Notes: generated by a model not told the origin, from the sequence alone. DNA of 13,499 bases from an uncultured Rhodanobacter sp. (GCA_903827735.1 CAIKJM010000616.1:1-13499); one strand, 5' to 3'; positions 1-8,041 are shown, counted from the first letter of the stretch. Translations and numbers: made by a program.

Positions 1-112
1 AATAGCTCGGCGCAAAGCCGACCAGCACGATCGCAATCATCAGCAAAGACATGGCGGTGAAAAAAACATCATCCGCACGCCTCGTTCCCGAACGAGCAAC
101 CAAGCTAGCCAT
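1..112 (-). CDS. Putative integral membrane protein, N-terminal fragment (cut by window edge)
   Basis: An ATG at 112-110 on the minus strand opens a frame that stays open to the window edge, giving about 37 residues. A short basic start (MASLVARSGTRRADD) is followed by a hydrophobic stretch of about 18 residues (from about residue 17) ending in GFAPSY, which reads as a first transmembrane helix. A good Shine-Dalgarno sequence, AAGGA on the minus strand (plus 118-122), lies 5 bases before the ATG and supports this start. The phrase F-x-x-M-x-L-L-M then GF-x-PSY resembles a family of uncharacterised multi-helix membrane proteins common in proteobacteria, but that is from memory. The gene is divergent from the molybdenum hydroxylase operon and could share its regulatory region. 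The function is unknown. Confidence 0.65.
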   Translation of the reverse strand, partial: MASLVARSGTRRADDVFFTAMSLLMIAIVLVGFAPSY

Positions 113-486
113 GGCAATCCTTACATGGGGTTGGAATGTATGGGACCGGAACTAGGATGCCGCCCAAAGGCAGCTTTTGCGCTGTTATGCCAGAACTGCA
201 GGCGGCTCGCCACACAAACCTGCCTTGGCGATGATTCCACCCAACATCTTGTGCACGCTTTGCCTGCAAACAGGCGCGCAGAATCCAAAAGCGTACCCAG
301 GCACCGACGTTTCCGAACCTGTAGCGTGATCCGCATGTTCGACCACGTTTCCGCTCGCACACTGTTCCTTGCTCAGTTCTAGCTGCAACTCACGTTAAAC
401 GCCTCTTCCAAAAGCTGCACTGCTCGAAAATTTCCTCTTCGCCGTTACTGGGTCGTTGTCTGCCAGCGAACCCGCAGGATCTCGCC
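113..486. other. Divergent intergenic region without a supported gene
   Basis: This stretch separates the minus-strand membrane protein gene from the molybdenum hydroxylase operon. Several overlapping open frames of 67-85 codons exist here on both strands, but none has a recognisable domain, a convincing ribosome binding site or protein-like composition. It should hold the promoters of both flanking genes. I found no pair of -35/-10 boxes good enough to name. The only clear signals are the two ribosome binding sites at its ends: AAGGA (minus, 118-122) and AGGA (plus, 476-479). Confidence 0.5.
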
Positions 487-1002
487 ATGCCACAGACTCT
501 AAGTATCAACGGAACCGACGTACCCTTGCCGGACGATCCGCGCGTGTCTTTACTCGACCTGCTCCGCGATCATCTGCAGCTGGCCGGCGTCAAGAAAGGT
601 TGCAATCAAGGCGCCTGCGGGGCCTGCACCGTTTTGCTGGATGGCAAGGAGAGAATCCTTTCCTGCATGGCGCTTGCCGTCCAGTACGAAGGGCGAAAGG
701 TCACTTCGATTGAAGGCCTAGCGGCGAACGGCACTCTGCATCCTCTGCAGCAGGCGTTTATCGATCACGATGGTTTCCAGTGCGGCTACTGCACGCCGGG
801 GCAGATCTGTTCAAGCATCGGTATGGTCGAGGAGTTGCGCCGTGGCGTGCCCAGCCATGTCACCGACGATCTGTCGGCAGAAACGATCGCGTTTTCCCGC
901 GAAGAAATCCAGGAGCGCATGAGCGGCAACCTGTGCCGGTGCGGTGCCTACAACGGCATCATCGCCGCAATCTCCGAAACCCATGCCAAGGCGGTCCGAT
1001 GA
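487..1002 (+). CDS. 2Fe-2S subunit of a PaoABC/YagTSR-type molybdenum hydroxylase
   Basis: This 171-residue protein is the small iron-sulfur subunit of a xanthine-dehydrogenase-family enzyme and passes electrons between the molybdenum centre and FAD. Residues 1-70 form the plant-ferredoxin-like domain, with cluster cysteines C39, C44, C47 and C60. Residues 85-165 form the helical [2Fe-2S] domain, with C99 and C102 (CGYC) and C150 and C152 (CRC). All eight ligands are present, so it should be functional. The start is set by AGGA at 476-479, seven bases before the ATG. The best-known relative, E. coli PaoA (YagT), carries a twin-arginine export signal. None is seen here, and the in-frame codons upstream do not encode one either, which suggests a cytoplasmic enzyme. 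The stop overlaps the next start (ATGA), so the genes are translationally coupled. The substrate cannot be read from the sequence; aldehydes or N-heterocycles are the usual ones. Confidence 0.93.
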   Translation: MPQTLSINGTDVPLPDDPRVSLLDLLRDHLQLAGVKKGCNQGACGACTVLLDGKERILSCMALAVQYEGRKVTSIEGLAANGTLHPLQQAFIDHDGFQCGYCTPGQICSSIGMVEELRRGVPSHVTDDLSAETIAFSREEIQERMSGNLCRCGAYNGIIAAISETHAKAVR

Positions 1003-2000
1003 ATCCTTTCACGTATGCGCGCGCGGCCGACGTCGATGACGCCGTCCAGCTCGCGGCGGGCTCGCAAGCCAAATATCTCGGCGGCGGCACCAATCTGGTC
1101 GATCTTTTACGTGAAACGCTGGAGCGCCCGACCGCTTTGGTTGATGTTACCGGTCTGCCCAGCGCGATCGAAGAGCGCTCGGACGGCAGCCTTCTGATCG
1201 GCGCGGCGGCAACGAATACGGCTGTAGCCGAGCACCACTCCGTGCGAACGCGCTTTCCCATGCTCACCCGGGCAATCAGCGCGGGGGCTTCGGCGCAGAT
1301 TCGCAACATGGCGACCGTGGGTGGAAATATTCTGCAGCGGACCCGCTGCAACTATTTCTACGACCACGCCGGCTCACGCTGCAATAAGCGGTCGCCCGGC
1401 CAAGGCTGCGACGCAATCGAGGGTGCCAACCGCAATCACGCCATCCTGGGAGGGTCACCATCCTGTGTCGCGACGCATCCTTCCGACATGTGCGTTGCCC
1501 TGGTCGCGCTCGGCGCAGTCGTGCATCTCCAAAGCACACGCGGCACCCGCACCCTTCCACTCACCGATCTGCATCGATTGCCGGAAACGAGCCCGGACCA
1601 GGAAACGTTCCTGAAGCCCGGCGAGTTAATCACGGCGGTGGAAATCCCCGCGCTGCCTTTCGCATCGGACTCGACGTATCGGAAGGTGCGCGACCGAGCC
1701 AGCTATGCCTTTGCATTGATTTCTGTTGCAGCAGCGATTGACGTCAAGGACGACATCATCCAAGACGTCCGACTTGCGTTCGGCGGCGTGGCGCCCAAGC
1801 CATGGCGCGCATGGAACGCCGAGGCAGCCCTGAAGGGGAAGCCGGCGACGCTGGAGAATTTTTGCGTGGCGGCGGAAGCGGAGTTGTCCGACGCCAGTCC
1901 ACTGCGTGACAACGGTTTCAAGGTAGCGCTGACCAATCGCACGATGGTTGCCGTGCTTGACGCGCTGGTGCGAGAAAAGAACGGAGGAAGCAACCCATGA
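999..2000 (+). CDS. FAD-binding subunit of the molybdenum hydroxylase (PaoB/YagS type)
   Basis: This is the 333-residue flavin subunit of the three-part molybdenum hydroxylase. It takes electrons from the Fe-S subunit and passes them to the final acceptor. The N-terminal FAD domain has the nucleotide loop LGGGTNLVDL (residues 27-36) and the second FAD motif ATVGGNILQ (105-113). The C-terminal CO-dehydrogenase flavoprotein domain covers about 225-330. Between them is a cysteine-rich insert with C117, C128, C137 and C156. E. coli PaoB is known to hold an extra [4Fe-4S] cluster in this subunit, and the four cysteines here fit that role. The ATG at 999 overlaps the previous stop and has AAGG at 988-991 as ribosome binding site. 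The frame runs further upstream, but that part is the shadow of the previous gene. Its own stop overlaps the next start, again as ATGA. Confidence 0.93.
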   Translation: MNPFTYARAADVDDAVQLAAGSQAKYLGGGTNLVDLLRETLERPTALVDVTGLPSAIEERSDGSLLIGAAATNTAVAEHHSVRTRFPMLTRAISAGASAQIRNMATVGGNILQRTRCNYFYDHAGSRCNKRSPGQGCDAIEGANRNHAILGGSPSCVATHPSDMCVALVALGAVVHLQSTRGTRTLPLTDLHRLPETSPDQETFLKPGELITAVEIPALPFASDSTYRKVRDRASYAFALISVAAAIDVKDDIIQDVRLAFGGVAPKPWRAWNAEAALKGKPATLENFCVAAEAELSDASPLRDNGFKVALTNRTMVAVLDALVREKNGGSNP

Positions 2001-4312
2001 GCATCGTTCAAAAGATTGGCCAGACGGTGATGAAAAAGGCGGCAGAGCTCGCGCCGGATGCGTGGCTCCCAGGTGGCAAGCCCGATCCGCTCATCGAACA
2101 TCGGCCCGCCTTGATCGGGGCACCCGAATCACGGCTCGACGGCCCGCAAAAGGTGCGCGGCGAAGCGCGCTTTGCGGCGGAATACGCGCTGGACGGGATG
2201 GTCTACGCGGCGCTGTTCTACAGCAACGTGCCCAAGGGCCGCATCGCTTCGATCGATACCAGCGCCGCGGAGGCGTCGCCCGGCGTCGTGCTGGTAATGA
2301 CTCACCGCAATGCGCCCCCGATGAAACCCATGCCGCTTTTCATGACGCAGCCAAAGGCTACCGGCGGCAACGACCTGCCCATTTTTCAGGATGACGAGAT
2401 CCACTGGAACGGACAGCCGATCGCCCTGGTGCTGGCACAGACGCAGGAGCAGGCCGACTACGCCAGCTCTCTGATCCTGGCCACCTATCTCGCCGAGCCA
2501 TCAGTGACGTCGCTCTCGGCGGCAAAGGCCAAAGGCACCACGCCGGGTTTGTTTCAGGGCGAGCCTTTGAAGCTGGAAATAGGCGACGCCGAAGCCGCGC
2601 TGCTCGCTGCGCCGCACCGGGTCGACTCGGTCTACCGTACGCCGCGCCACAACCACAACGCGATCGAGCTTCACGCTGCCACGGTTTTTTGGAGCGACGA
2701 CGAACTGACCGTCCACGACGCGTCGCAGGGCGTGGCACACACGGCATGGTCGATCGCCCAGGTCTTCGACCTCAAAGAGGAGCAGGTTCACGTCAAATCG
2801 CCTTTTGTCGGTGGCGGCTTCGGCGGCAAAACCCTCTGGGCGCATCAGATACTCGCGGCCGCAGCCTCCAAGCTTGCGGGACTGCCGGTGCGCCTCGTGT
2901 TGTCGCGCGAAGGCGTGTATCGGGTGGTGGGCGGGCGCACAACGACCGAGCAGCGCGTCGCGTTGGGCGCGCAGTCCGATGGAACATTCGACGCGCTCAT
3001 CCATACCGGCTTTGTCGCGATGACGGCGCACAACGCCCTGCCCGAACCGTTCATCCTGCCGGCACGCTGCACGTACGCGGCCGGCAGCTTCAAGCTCGAT
3101 GTGGAAGTGGCAACAGTCGATATGCTGGCCAACACTTTCATGCGCGCGCCAGGCGAGTCCGTCGGTAGCTTCGCGCTCGAATCGGCCGTCGATGAACTGG
3201 CCGAGCAGATCGGCATCGATCCCATCGAACTGCGAATTCGCAATGAACCGGAGAAAGACCCGACCACCGGCAGACCGCACTCGTCGCGCAACCTCGTTGA
3301 GGCTTATCGCAGCGGCGCCGAAAAGTTCGGCTGGGGCGAGCGCAACAGCGCTCCGCGTTCGCGTCAGGAAGGCGAGTGGCTGGTCGGCATGGGTTGCGCC
3401 ACGGCGACCTATCCTTATCACCGCATGCCCGGTGGCGCGGCGCGAATGACGCTTTCCAAGGATGGCCGCGTTCACGTCGAGATCGCCGCGCACGAAATGG
3501 GCATGGGCACCTCCACCGCGCAAACCCAGGTCATCGCAGCGCGCCTTGGCCTGCCGATGGATCACGTGACCTTTGCCTACGGTGAATCATCCATGCCGGG
3601 CATGGTGCTCGCGGGTGGCTCTCAGCAGACGGCCTCGATCGGCAGTACCATCATCGCCGCCAACCGTGCCCTGGTGACCGAGCTGTTGAAGCTCACCTCT
3701 CACGATTCGCCGCTGCACGGGCTTGATCCCGACGACGTCATAGGACGCGATGGCGGCCTTTGCAAAATTGACGAGCCGGAACGATTTGAAAGCTACGCAA
3801 CGCTGCTTGGCCGCACCGAAACGGGCGAGCTTACGGTCGAGGCCAGCGCGCCGCCGCCGCTTGAGGCGCAGCACTGGTCGATGCATTCCTTCGGCGCGAT
3901 GTTCTGCGAAGTGCGGGTCAATAGCGTGACTGGCGAGGTGCGTATCAGCCGGTTCCTCGGTTCGTTCGACTGTGGACGCATCATCAATGCCAAGACCGCT
4001 GCCAGCCAGTTTCAGGGCGGCATCATCATGGGCATTGGGCTTGCCCTGATGGAAGAGACGCAGTTTGATGAGCGCAATGGCCGCATCATGAATCCGAGCC
4101 TGGCCGAGTATCACGTGCCGGTGCATATGGACGTGCCCGAGATCGACATTCTTTGGACCGACATTCCCGATCCGCATGCGCCGATGGGCGCGCGCGGCGT
4201 AGGCGAGATCGGTATCACCGGCACCGCAGCAGCCATCGCGAACGCGATCTACAACGCCTGCGGCAAGCGCGTGCGCGATCTGCCGATAACGCTGGACAAA
4301 CTCATCGACTAG
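1997..4312 (+). CDS. Molybdopterin-binding catalytic subunit of the molybdenum hydroxylase (PaoC/YagR type)
   Basis: This 771-residue protein is the large catalytic subunit, which hydroxylates the substrate at the molybdenum cofactor. The N-terminal aldehyde oxidase/xanthine dehydrogenase a/b hammerhead domain covers about 45-170. The Moco-binding domains follow, with the pterin loop GGGFGGK at 272-278, the APGES segment near 383 and HEMGMGTS starting at 499. E737, in GVGEIGITG close to the C-terminus, is the general base conserved in the family. GGAGGA at 1983-1988, eight bases before the ATG, is a strong ribosome binding site, and the start overlaps the upstream stop. Length and motif order match PaoC-like proteins (a little over 730 residues in E. 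coli, from memory). No XdhC/PaoD-type cofactor-insertion chaperone follows within the window, so one must be encoded elsewhere if needed. The substrate is unknown; an aromatic or aliphatic aldehyde is the best guess. Confidence 0.94.
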   Translation: MSIVQKIGQTVMKKAAELAPDAWLPGGKPDPLIEHRPALIGAPESRLDGPQKVRGEARFAAEYALDGMVYAALFYSNVPKGRIASIDTSAAEASPGVVLVMTHRNAPPMKPMPLFMTQPKATGGNDLPIFQDDEIHWNGQPIALVLAQTQEQADYASSLILATYLAEPSVTSLSAAKAKGTTPGLFQGEPLKLEIGDAEAALLAAPHRVDSVYRTPRHNHNAIELHAATVFWSDDELTVHDASQGVAHTAWSIAQVFDLKEEQVHVKSPFVGGGFGGKTLWAHQILAAAASKLAGLPVRLVLSREGVYRVVGGRTTTEQRVALGAQSDGTFDALIHTGFVAMTAHNALPEPFILPARCTYAAGSFKLDVEVATVDMLANTFMRAPGESVGSFALESAVDELAEQIGIDPIELRIRNEPEKDPTTGRPHSSRNLVEAYRSGAEKFGWGERNSAPRSRQEGEWLVGMGCATATYPYHRMPGGAARMTLSKDGRVHVEIAAHEMGMGTSTAQTQVIAARLGLPMDHVTFAYGESSMPGMVLAGGSQQTASIGSTIIAANRALVTELLKLTSHDSPLHGLDPDDVIGRDGGLCKIDEPERFESYATLLGRTETGELTVEASAPPPLEAQHWSMHSFGAMFCEVRVNSVTGEVRISRFLGSFDCGRIINAKTAASQFQGGIIMGIGLALMEETQFDERNGRIMNPSLAEYHVPVHMDVPEIDILWTDIPDPHAPMGARGVGEIGITGTAAAIANAIYNACGKRVRDLPITLDKLID

Positions 4313-4332
4313 ACGTGTGTGACGTCATCCAG

Positions 4333-4365
4333 GAGCGCGTTTAACACTAGAGTGAAACGCGACTC
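4333..4365 (+). terminator. Hairpin after the hydroxylase operon, possible terminator
   Basis: The arms are GAG plus CGCGTTT (4333-4342) and AAACGCG plus CTC (4355-4365), with one bulged base between the two stem parts. The loop region contains a further CAC/GTG pairing. It lies 20 bases after the stop of the large subunit, a sensible place for a terminator. There is no run of T directly after it, so efficient intrinsic termination is not certain. Confidence 0.35.
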
Positions 4366-4581
4366 CCTGCTGCACCGCCTTTTTAAGCGCCGGTGTGCAG
4401 GGGTACGTCCACGTGTCGGCTGCGTGCCGCGCCGTATTCTCGTCGCAATCGTTGTAAGCCCGGCGAATGATTCCGCAAGAGCGCCCGCCGCGGATTCGCG
4501 CTTCGACACGTGAGCAAAGCACTCTGTCCTGTCGTCATTTCCTTCTTGCCCGCAGCTGCAGTTGCAAAAGTCCTTCGAACA

Positions 4582-4620
4582 TTCCCATAGTGGGAACCCT
4601 CAACCAGCAAACGTTGCTGG
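4582..4620 (+). promoter_or_regulatory. Two tandem perfect hairpins in the leader of the ester hydrolase gene
   Basis: The first dyad is TTCCCA-TAG-TGGGAA (4582-4596). The second is CCAGCA-AACGT-TGCTGG (4604-4620). They are 7 bases apart and end 7 bases before the Shine-Dalgarno GAAGGA (4628-4633) of the next gene. They could be operators, because the first overlaps a possible -10 box, or RNA stem-loops that affect mRNA stability or translation. Which role applies is not visible from the sequence. Confidence 0.4.
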
Positions 4621-4642
4621 TGACCCCGAAGGATCGTCGTCC

Positions 4643-6589
4643 ATGAAAAAAGCCGCCCTGGCCTCCACCGTCGTATCGCTCGCCGGCCTCGCCTTTATCG
4701 CCTCGCCCGTGCTGTTCGCACAGACCTCCGATGTATCGAAGATCACGCCCGACATGATCCAGACCGCGTCGGATATTCCGGCGAACTGGAAACAACCGCA
4801 GGACGGTTTCGACTACGTCAAGCGCGACGTGATGATTCCGATGCGCGACGGCGTGAAGCTGCACACGGTCATCATGATTCCGAAGAACGCGCACGGCCTG
4901 CCGATGCTGCTGGAGCGCACGCCTTACAACGCCAGCGGTTTCGTCACGGGCAACAGCCCACACATGGCCGACGCGGTATGGTCGGGAGACAAGGACTGGG
5001 CCGACGGCAGCACCATCCTGGTGTGGCAGGACATCCGCGGCAAATACGGTTCGGAAGGCAAGTACATCATGACGCGCCCACCGGTGGGGCCGCTCAACCC
5101 GACGAATACCGACGACACCACCGACGCCTGGGACACCATCGACTGGCTGGTAAAAAACACCAGGGAATCGAACGGCAACGTCGGCATGATCGGCTCGTCC
5201 TACGACGGCTGGACGGTGGCGATGGCCCTGCTCCACCCACACCCCGCGCTGAAGGCCGCCGCGCCGGAAAGCCCGATGATCGACGGTTGGATGGGCGACG
5301 ACTGGTACCACTACGGCGCCCTGCGCCAGATCAACCTCGACTACTTCAGCGGCCAGACCAGCAAGCAGGGCGAAGGCGAGAGCATCCCGCGCGCCAACTA
5401 CGACGACTACAGCAACTTCCTCGACGCCGGTTCCGCCGGCGCCTATGCCGAGGCCAACGGCTTCAAGCAGCTGCCGTGGTGGAACCGATTCTCGGCCCAC
5501 CCCGCCTACGACGCGTTCTGGCAGAACCAGGCGCTGGACAAACTGCTCGTTGCGCATCCCTCGAACGTGCCGACCATGTGGCTGCAGGGCCTGTGGGATC
5601 AGGAAGACATCTACGGCGCCGTGCACGCGTGGGAAGCGCTGAAAACCGCCGGCCACGGCGCCAACAACCACCTCGTGATGGGCCCCTGGTGGCACAGCCA
5701 GATCAACCGCGACGGCTGGAACATGGGCCCGCTGAAATGGCCCGGCAACACCACCGCGCAGTTCCGCCGCAGCGTGATGATTCCCTGGTTCAACCACTAC
5801 CTGCGCGGCACGCCGCTGGCCAAGCCGCTGCCCGAGGCGATGATCTACAACCCGACCGAGCAGCACTGGGACGACTTCACTGATTGGAAGGTGGCAGGAA
5901 AGCAGTCGCTCACCCCGCTCTATCTGCAGGCCGACAAGGGCCTGGGCTTCGAGCAGCCGAGCGGCAGCGGCGATAGCTACGTGGCCGACCCGGCCAAACC
6001 CGTGCCGTATCTTCCGCGTCCGATTCCCGCCAAGAACGAGGACGGCTGGCGCACCTGGCTGGTGCACGACCAGCGCTTCGTGGTCGATCGGCCCGACGTG
6101 CTCAGCTACACCACGCCGGTGCTGAGCAAGACCGTCCGATTGGAGGGCGCACCGATCGCCGACCTGTTCGCCAGCACCACCGGCACCGACGGCGACTTCG
6201 TGGTGAAACTTATAGACGTCTATCCGGGCAGCGATCCCAGCAATCCGGAGATGGGCGGCTACGAGCTGCCGATCTCGCTCGATATATTTCGCGGGCGTTA
6301 TCGCAAGAGCTTTGCCGACCCGTCAGCGATCCCGGCCAACCAGGTGCAGGAATACAAATTCCGCCTGCCCACGGTGAACTACGCGTTCAAGCCAGGCCAC
6401 CGCATCATGGTGCAGATCCAGTCCAGCCTCTTTCCGCTGTACGACCGCAACCCGCAGACCTACGTGCCCAACATCCTGTTCGCCCAACCGTCGGACTATC
6501 AAAAAGCGACGGTGACGATTGAGCACGACGCAGGCGGACGCAGCGCGGTACTGTTGCCGGTGGTGTCGGACATCGCGAAGGGCGAATGA
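4643..6589 (+). CDS. Secreted alpha-amino acid ester hydrolase (CocE/NonD family, X-Pro peptidase-like)
   Basis: The 648-residue product is an alpha/beta hydrolase of the S15/CocE family, with a C-terminal jelly-roll domain from about residue 425. A signal peptide is clear: KK, then a hydrophobic core, with cleavage likely after A26 (VLFA-QT), so it acts in the periplasm or outside. The nucleophile is S186 in GSSYDG. The acid is D319 in GLWDQEDIYG and the base is H351 in MGPWWHS. E321, D322 and D219/D220 (MGDDW) match the carboxylate cluster that binds the substrate alpha-amino group in the Xanthomonas citri enzyme, recalled as S174, D208, D307, E309, D310 and H340, an offset of about 12. Y95 fits the oxyanion tyrosine. 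Such enzymes hydrolyse amino acid esters and act on beta-lactams with amino side chains. The ATG at 4643 is chosen because GAAGGA (4628-4633) and the signal peptide both fit it. A plain glutaryl-acylase-type CocE hydrolase is the alternative. Confidence 0.88.
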   Translation: MKKAALASTVVSLAGLAFIASPVLFAQTSDVSKITPDMIQTASDIPANWKQPQDGFDYVKRDVMIPMRDGVKLHTVIMIPKNAHGLPMLLERTPYNASGFVTGNSPHMADAVWSGDKDWADGSTILVWQDIRGKYGSEGKYIMTRPPVGPLNPTNTDDTTDAWDTIDWLVKNTRESNGNVGMIGSSYDGWTVAMALLHPHPALKAAAPESPMIDGWMGDDWYHYGALRQINLDYFSGQTSKQGEGESIPRANYDDYSNFLDAGSAGAYAEANGFKQLPWWNRFSAHPAYDAFWQNQALDKLLVAHPSNVPTMWLQGLWDQEDIYGAVHAWEALKTAGHGANNHLVMGPWWHSQINRDGWNMGPLKWPGNTTAQFRRSVMIPWFNHYLRGTPLAKPLPEAMIYNPTEQHWDDFTDWKVAGKQSLTPLYLQADKGLGFEQPSGSGDSYVADPAKPVPYLPRPIPAKNEDGWRTWLVHDQRFVVDRPDVLSYTTPVLSKTVRLEGAPIADLFASTTGTDGDFVVKLIDVYPGSDPSNPEMGGYELPISLDIFRGRYRKSFADPSAIPANQVQEYKFRLPTVNYAFKPGHRIMVQIQSSLFPLYDRNPQTYVPNILFAQPSDYQKATVTIEHDAGGRSAVLLPVVSDIAKGE

Positions 6590-6626
6590 AGGGTCCCTGC
6601 AACCTGAGTAATTAGCGAACTGAAGA

Positions 6627-6656
6627 GCCCGATCCATACCGGCGCGCGGATCGGGC
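6627..6656 (+). terminator. Strong hairpin after the ester hydrolase gene, probable terminator
   Basis: The arms GCCCGATCC (6627-6635) and GGATCGGGC (6648-6656) are a perfect 9-base inverted repeat around a 12-base GC-rich loop. It starts 38 bases after the hydrolase stop. The T tract after it is poor (CCTGGTTGAGCTT), so it may be a terminator with weak U content or an mRNA 3'-end stabiliser. Confidence 0.5.
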
Positions 6657-6967
6657 CCTGGTTGAGCTTCGTCATCGATCAGCAGTTTTCGGAGCACAAC
6701 GCCCGCCGCTACAGCTTGGCGCGACGTACCCACATCATGGCCGGACGCTCTCTAGTCGATCTACCCACGCCGCGGCAAGCAAGTAGCGGACCGCCTGCAA
6801 ACACCCCCTCGCGGCGGTTGGACCATGCGCGAACCCGCACAGACACAGCGTGTGCGCCACTGTCTCGCCCCAGGGGAACCCTGAACGAAAAAATCGGTCT
6901 ATGATGGTTGGCCGCAAAACGCGCTGACGGTATGCGCGGGTTTCGTGTGGGTAATTGGCTCTTATAA
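6657..6967. other. Intergenic region before the proline-rich protein gene
   Basis: Open frames of 60-158 codons cross this region on both strands, but they show no domain and no usable ribosome binding site; I see no gene. It likely holds the promoter of the gene that follows. TATGAT at 6900-6905 is a plausible -10 box, but the bases 17 upstream are not a good -35. An in-frame stop at 6965-6967 (TAA) marks the upstream limit of the next reading frame. Confidence 0.4.
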
Positions 6968-7117
6968 GGCAGTGTCATCGAACGTTCCGAGCAGGACCCA
7001 CATAAAAGCCATGGTGATCGTGCCCGCGGTCTGGCACCACTGGATAGCGAAACGCGCGAGACCCTGGCTCGCGGCCGCTGGCGGCAGCCATCGCTGACAC
7101 GTCCCACGCTAGCGCTC

Positions 7118-8041
7118 GTGCTGGCTTTGGTGCTGATACTGCACGCGCTGTTCGCGCTGGTGCTGTGGTATGCCATGCAGGCCAAGCTGCCGAGTCAGGC
7201 GGTGGCAGCCGTCGAAACCGAGCAGGCGCTGGAAGTGCGTTTTATCGATCACCCCAGCGCACCGGCCGCCGCACCGCCGCCCGCGCCGCCCACGTTGGCC
7301 CCGCCGCCGCAGGCACCACCACCGCGTGTGCGCCCGATAGTGAAAGAAAAGCCGCATCGCGATGCCATGGTCGTGCAGGATCACGAAGCGCCGCCTCCGC
7401 CGGCGACCTCCGTCGCCACGCCGCCTGCCTCCAGTGTGTTTGCCAAAGATGGTTCCGTGCGGCTGGCGCCCACGCAGACCGACTATGCGTCGACAAACCC
7501 CAAGATCAAACCGGCCAAGCCGACTGACGACAGTCAGATCATGCAGCACGACTACAACCAGATGCACACCAAGACCACCCGCTTCGAAAAATATTTCCCG
7601 CCGCCGAACGAGACGGCCGGCGGAAAGGTGGGCCGGCATGTCGGCGATGCGATCAAGGCGATTGCCGCCAGCATCTGCGATCCGAAGAAGCCGGGCTTCA
7701 ACCCGCTCTGCGGCACGCCGCCGATACCGCCGTCGCCCAAGGATGGCGACGAGCGCCTCAATATGCCGGCGCAGTCGCTGGCCGCCGATCCGAATCCGCC
7801 CAAGCCACCGCCGCTGTCGACCTGCTTCGCCGAATATCGCAACACCAAACCGCTGTCGTACGGCTGCCCGATCGACACGCCGGACCTGGCCTTCAAAGCC
7901 GAGATGCGCGAATGCATCGATCTGTTCAATGCCGGCAAGCGCCTCAAGCCATGGTGCCCGGCCGATACGCCCAAGCGGGCGGCGGCGGAGGCGGCGACAC
8001 CGTCTAATTCCTCGAGCGTCGGCTCGCACGGCGCGCAGTGA
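7118..8041 (+). CDS. Membrane-anchored proline-rich protein with three cysteine pairs, TonB-like N-terminal half
   Basis: From the GTG at 7118 the product has 307 residues. It has one transmembrane helix (about 2-19), then a proline/alanine-rich stretch (about 47-110) as in TonB, and a periplasmic-type region with six cysteines at 187/198, 236/250 and 266/280. The last two pairs form an internal repeat, C-x13-C-P-x-D-T-P. No TonB C-terminal domain is present, so it is not a complete TonB. The GTG has no Shine-Dalgarno, and the frame is open back to 6968. The upstream codons encode a hydrophilic, arginine-rich segment (LARGRWRQPSLTRP) that fits a cytoplasmic leader before the helix. The true start is therefore probably upstream, perhaps ATC at 6977 with AAGG at 6966-6969, since no ATG, GTG or TTG is in frame there. 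I do not recognise a named family; the function is unknown, possibly at the cell envelope. Confidence 0.75.
   Translation: MLALVLILHALFALVLWYAMQAKLPSQAVAAVETEQALEVRFIDHPSAPAAAPPPAPPTLAPPPQAPPPRVRPIVKEKPHRDAMVVQDHEAPPPPATSVATPPASSVFAKDGSVRLAPTQTDYASTNPKIKPAKPTDDSQIMQHDYNQMHTKTTRFEKYFPPPNETAGGKVGRHVGDAIKAIAASICDPKKPGFNPLCGTPPIPPSPKDGDERLNMPAQSLAADPNPPKPPPLSTCFAEYRNTKPLSYGCPIDTPDLAFKAEMRECIDLFNAGKRLKPWCPADTPKRAAAEAATPSNSSSVGSHGAQ

Larger units (their letters stand above)
4313..4642. other. Intergenic region between the hydroxylase operon and the ester hydrolase gene
   Basis: No gene is supported in this 330-base stretch. It holds an imperfect hairpin shortly after the upstream stop (4333-4365), and two perfect hairpins just before the downstream start (4582-4620). 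A 9-base inverted pair, CACGTGTCG at 4410-4418 and CGACACGTG at 4504-4512, is also present and may be chance. An open frame starting at 4562 runs into the hydrolase gene. Its first 27 codons lack signal-peptide or domain character, so I treat them as 5' leader. A loose promoter candidate is TTGCAA (4562-4567) with CATAGT (4586-4591), 18 bases apart. Confidence 0.5.

Noticed and set aside
4535..6067. Long minus-strand open frame of 510 codons opposite the ester hydrolase
   Set aside because: It mirrors a strongly supported gene with intact active-site motifs. Its product is valine-, histidine- and arginine-rich without any domain, typical of an antisense shadow.
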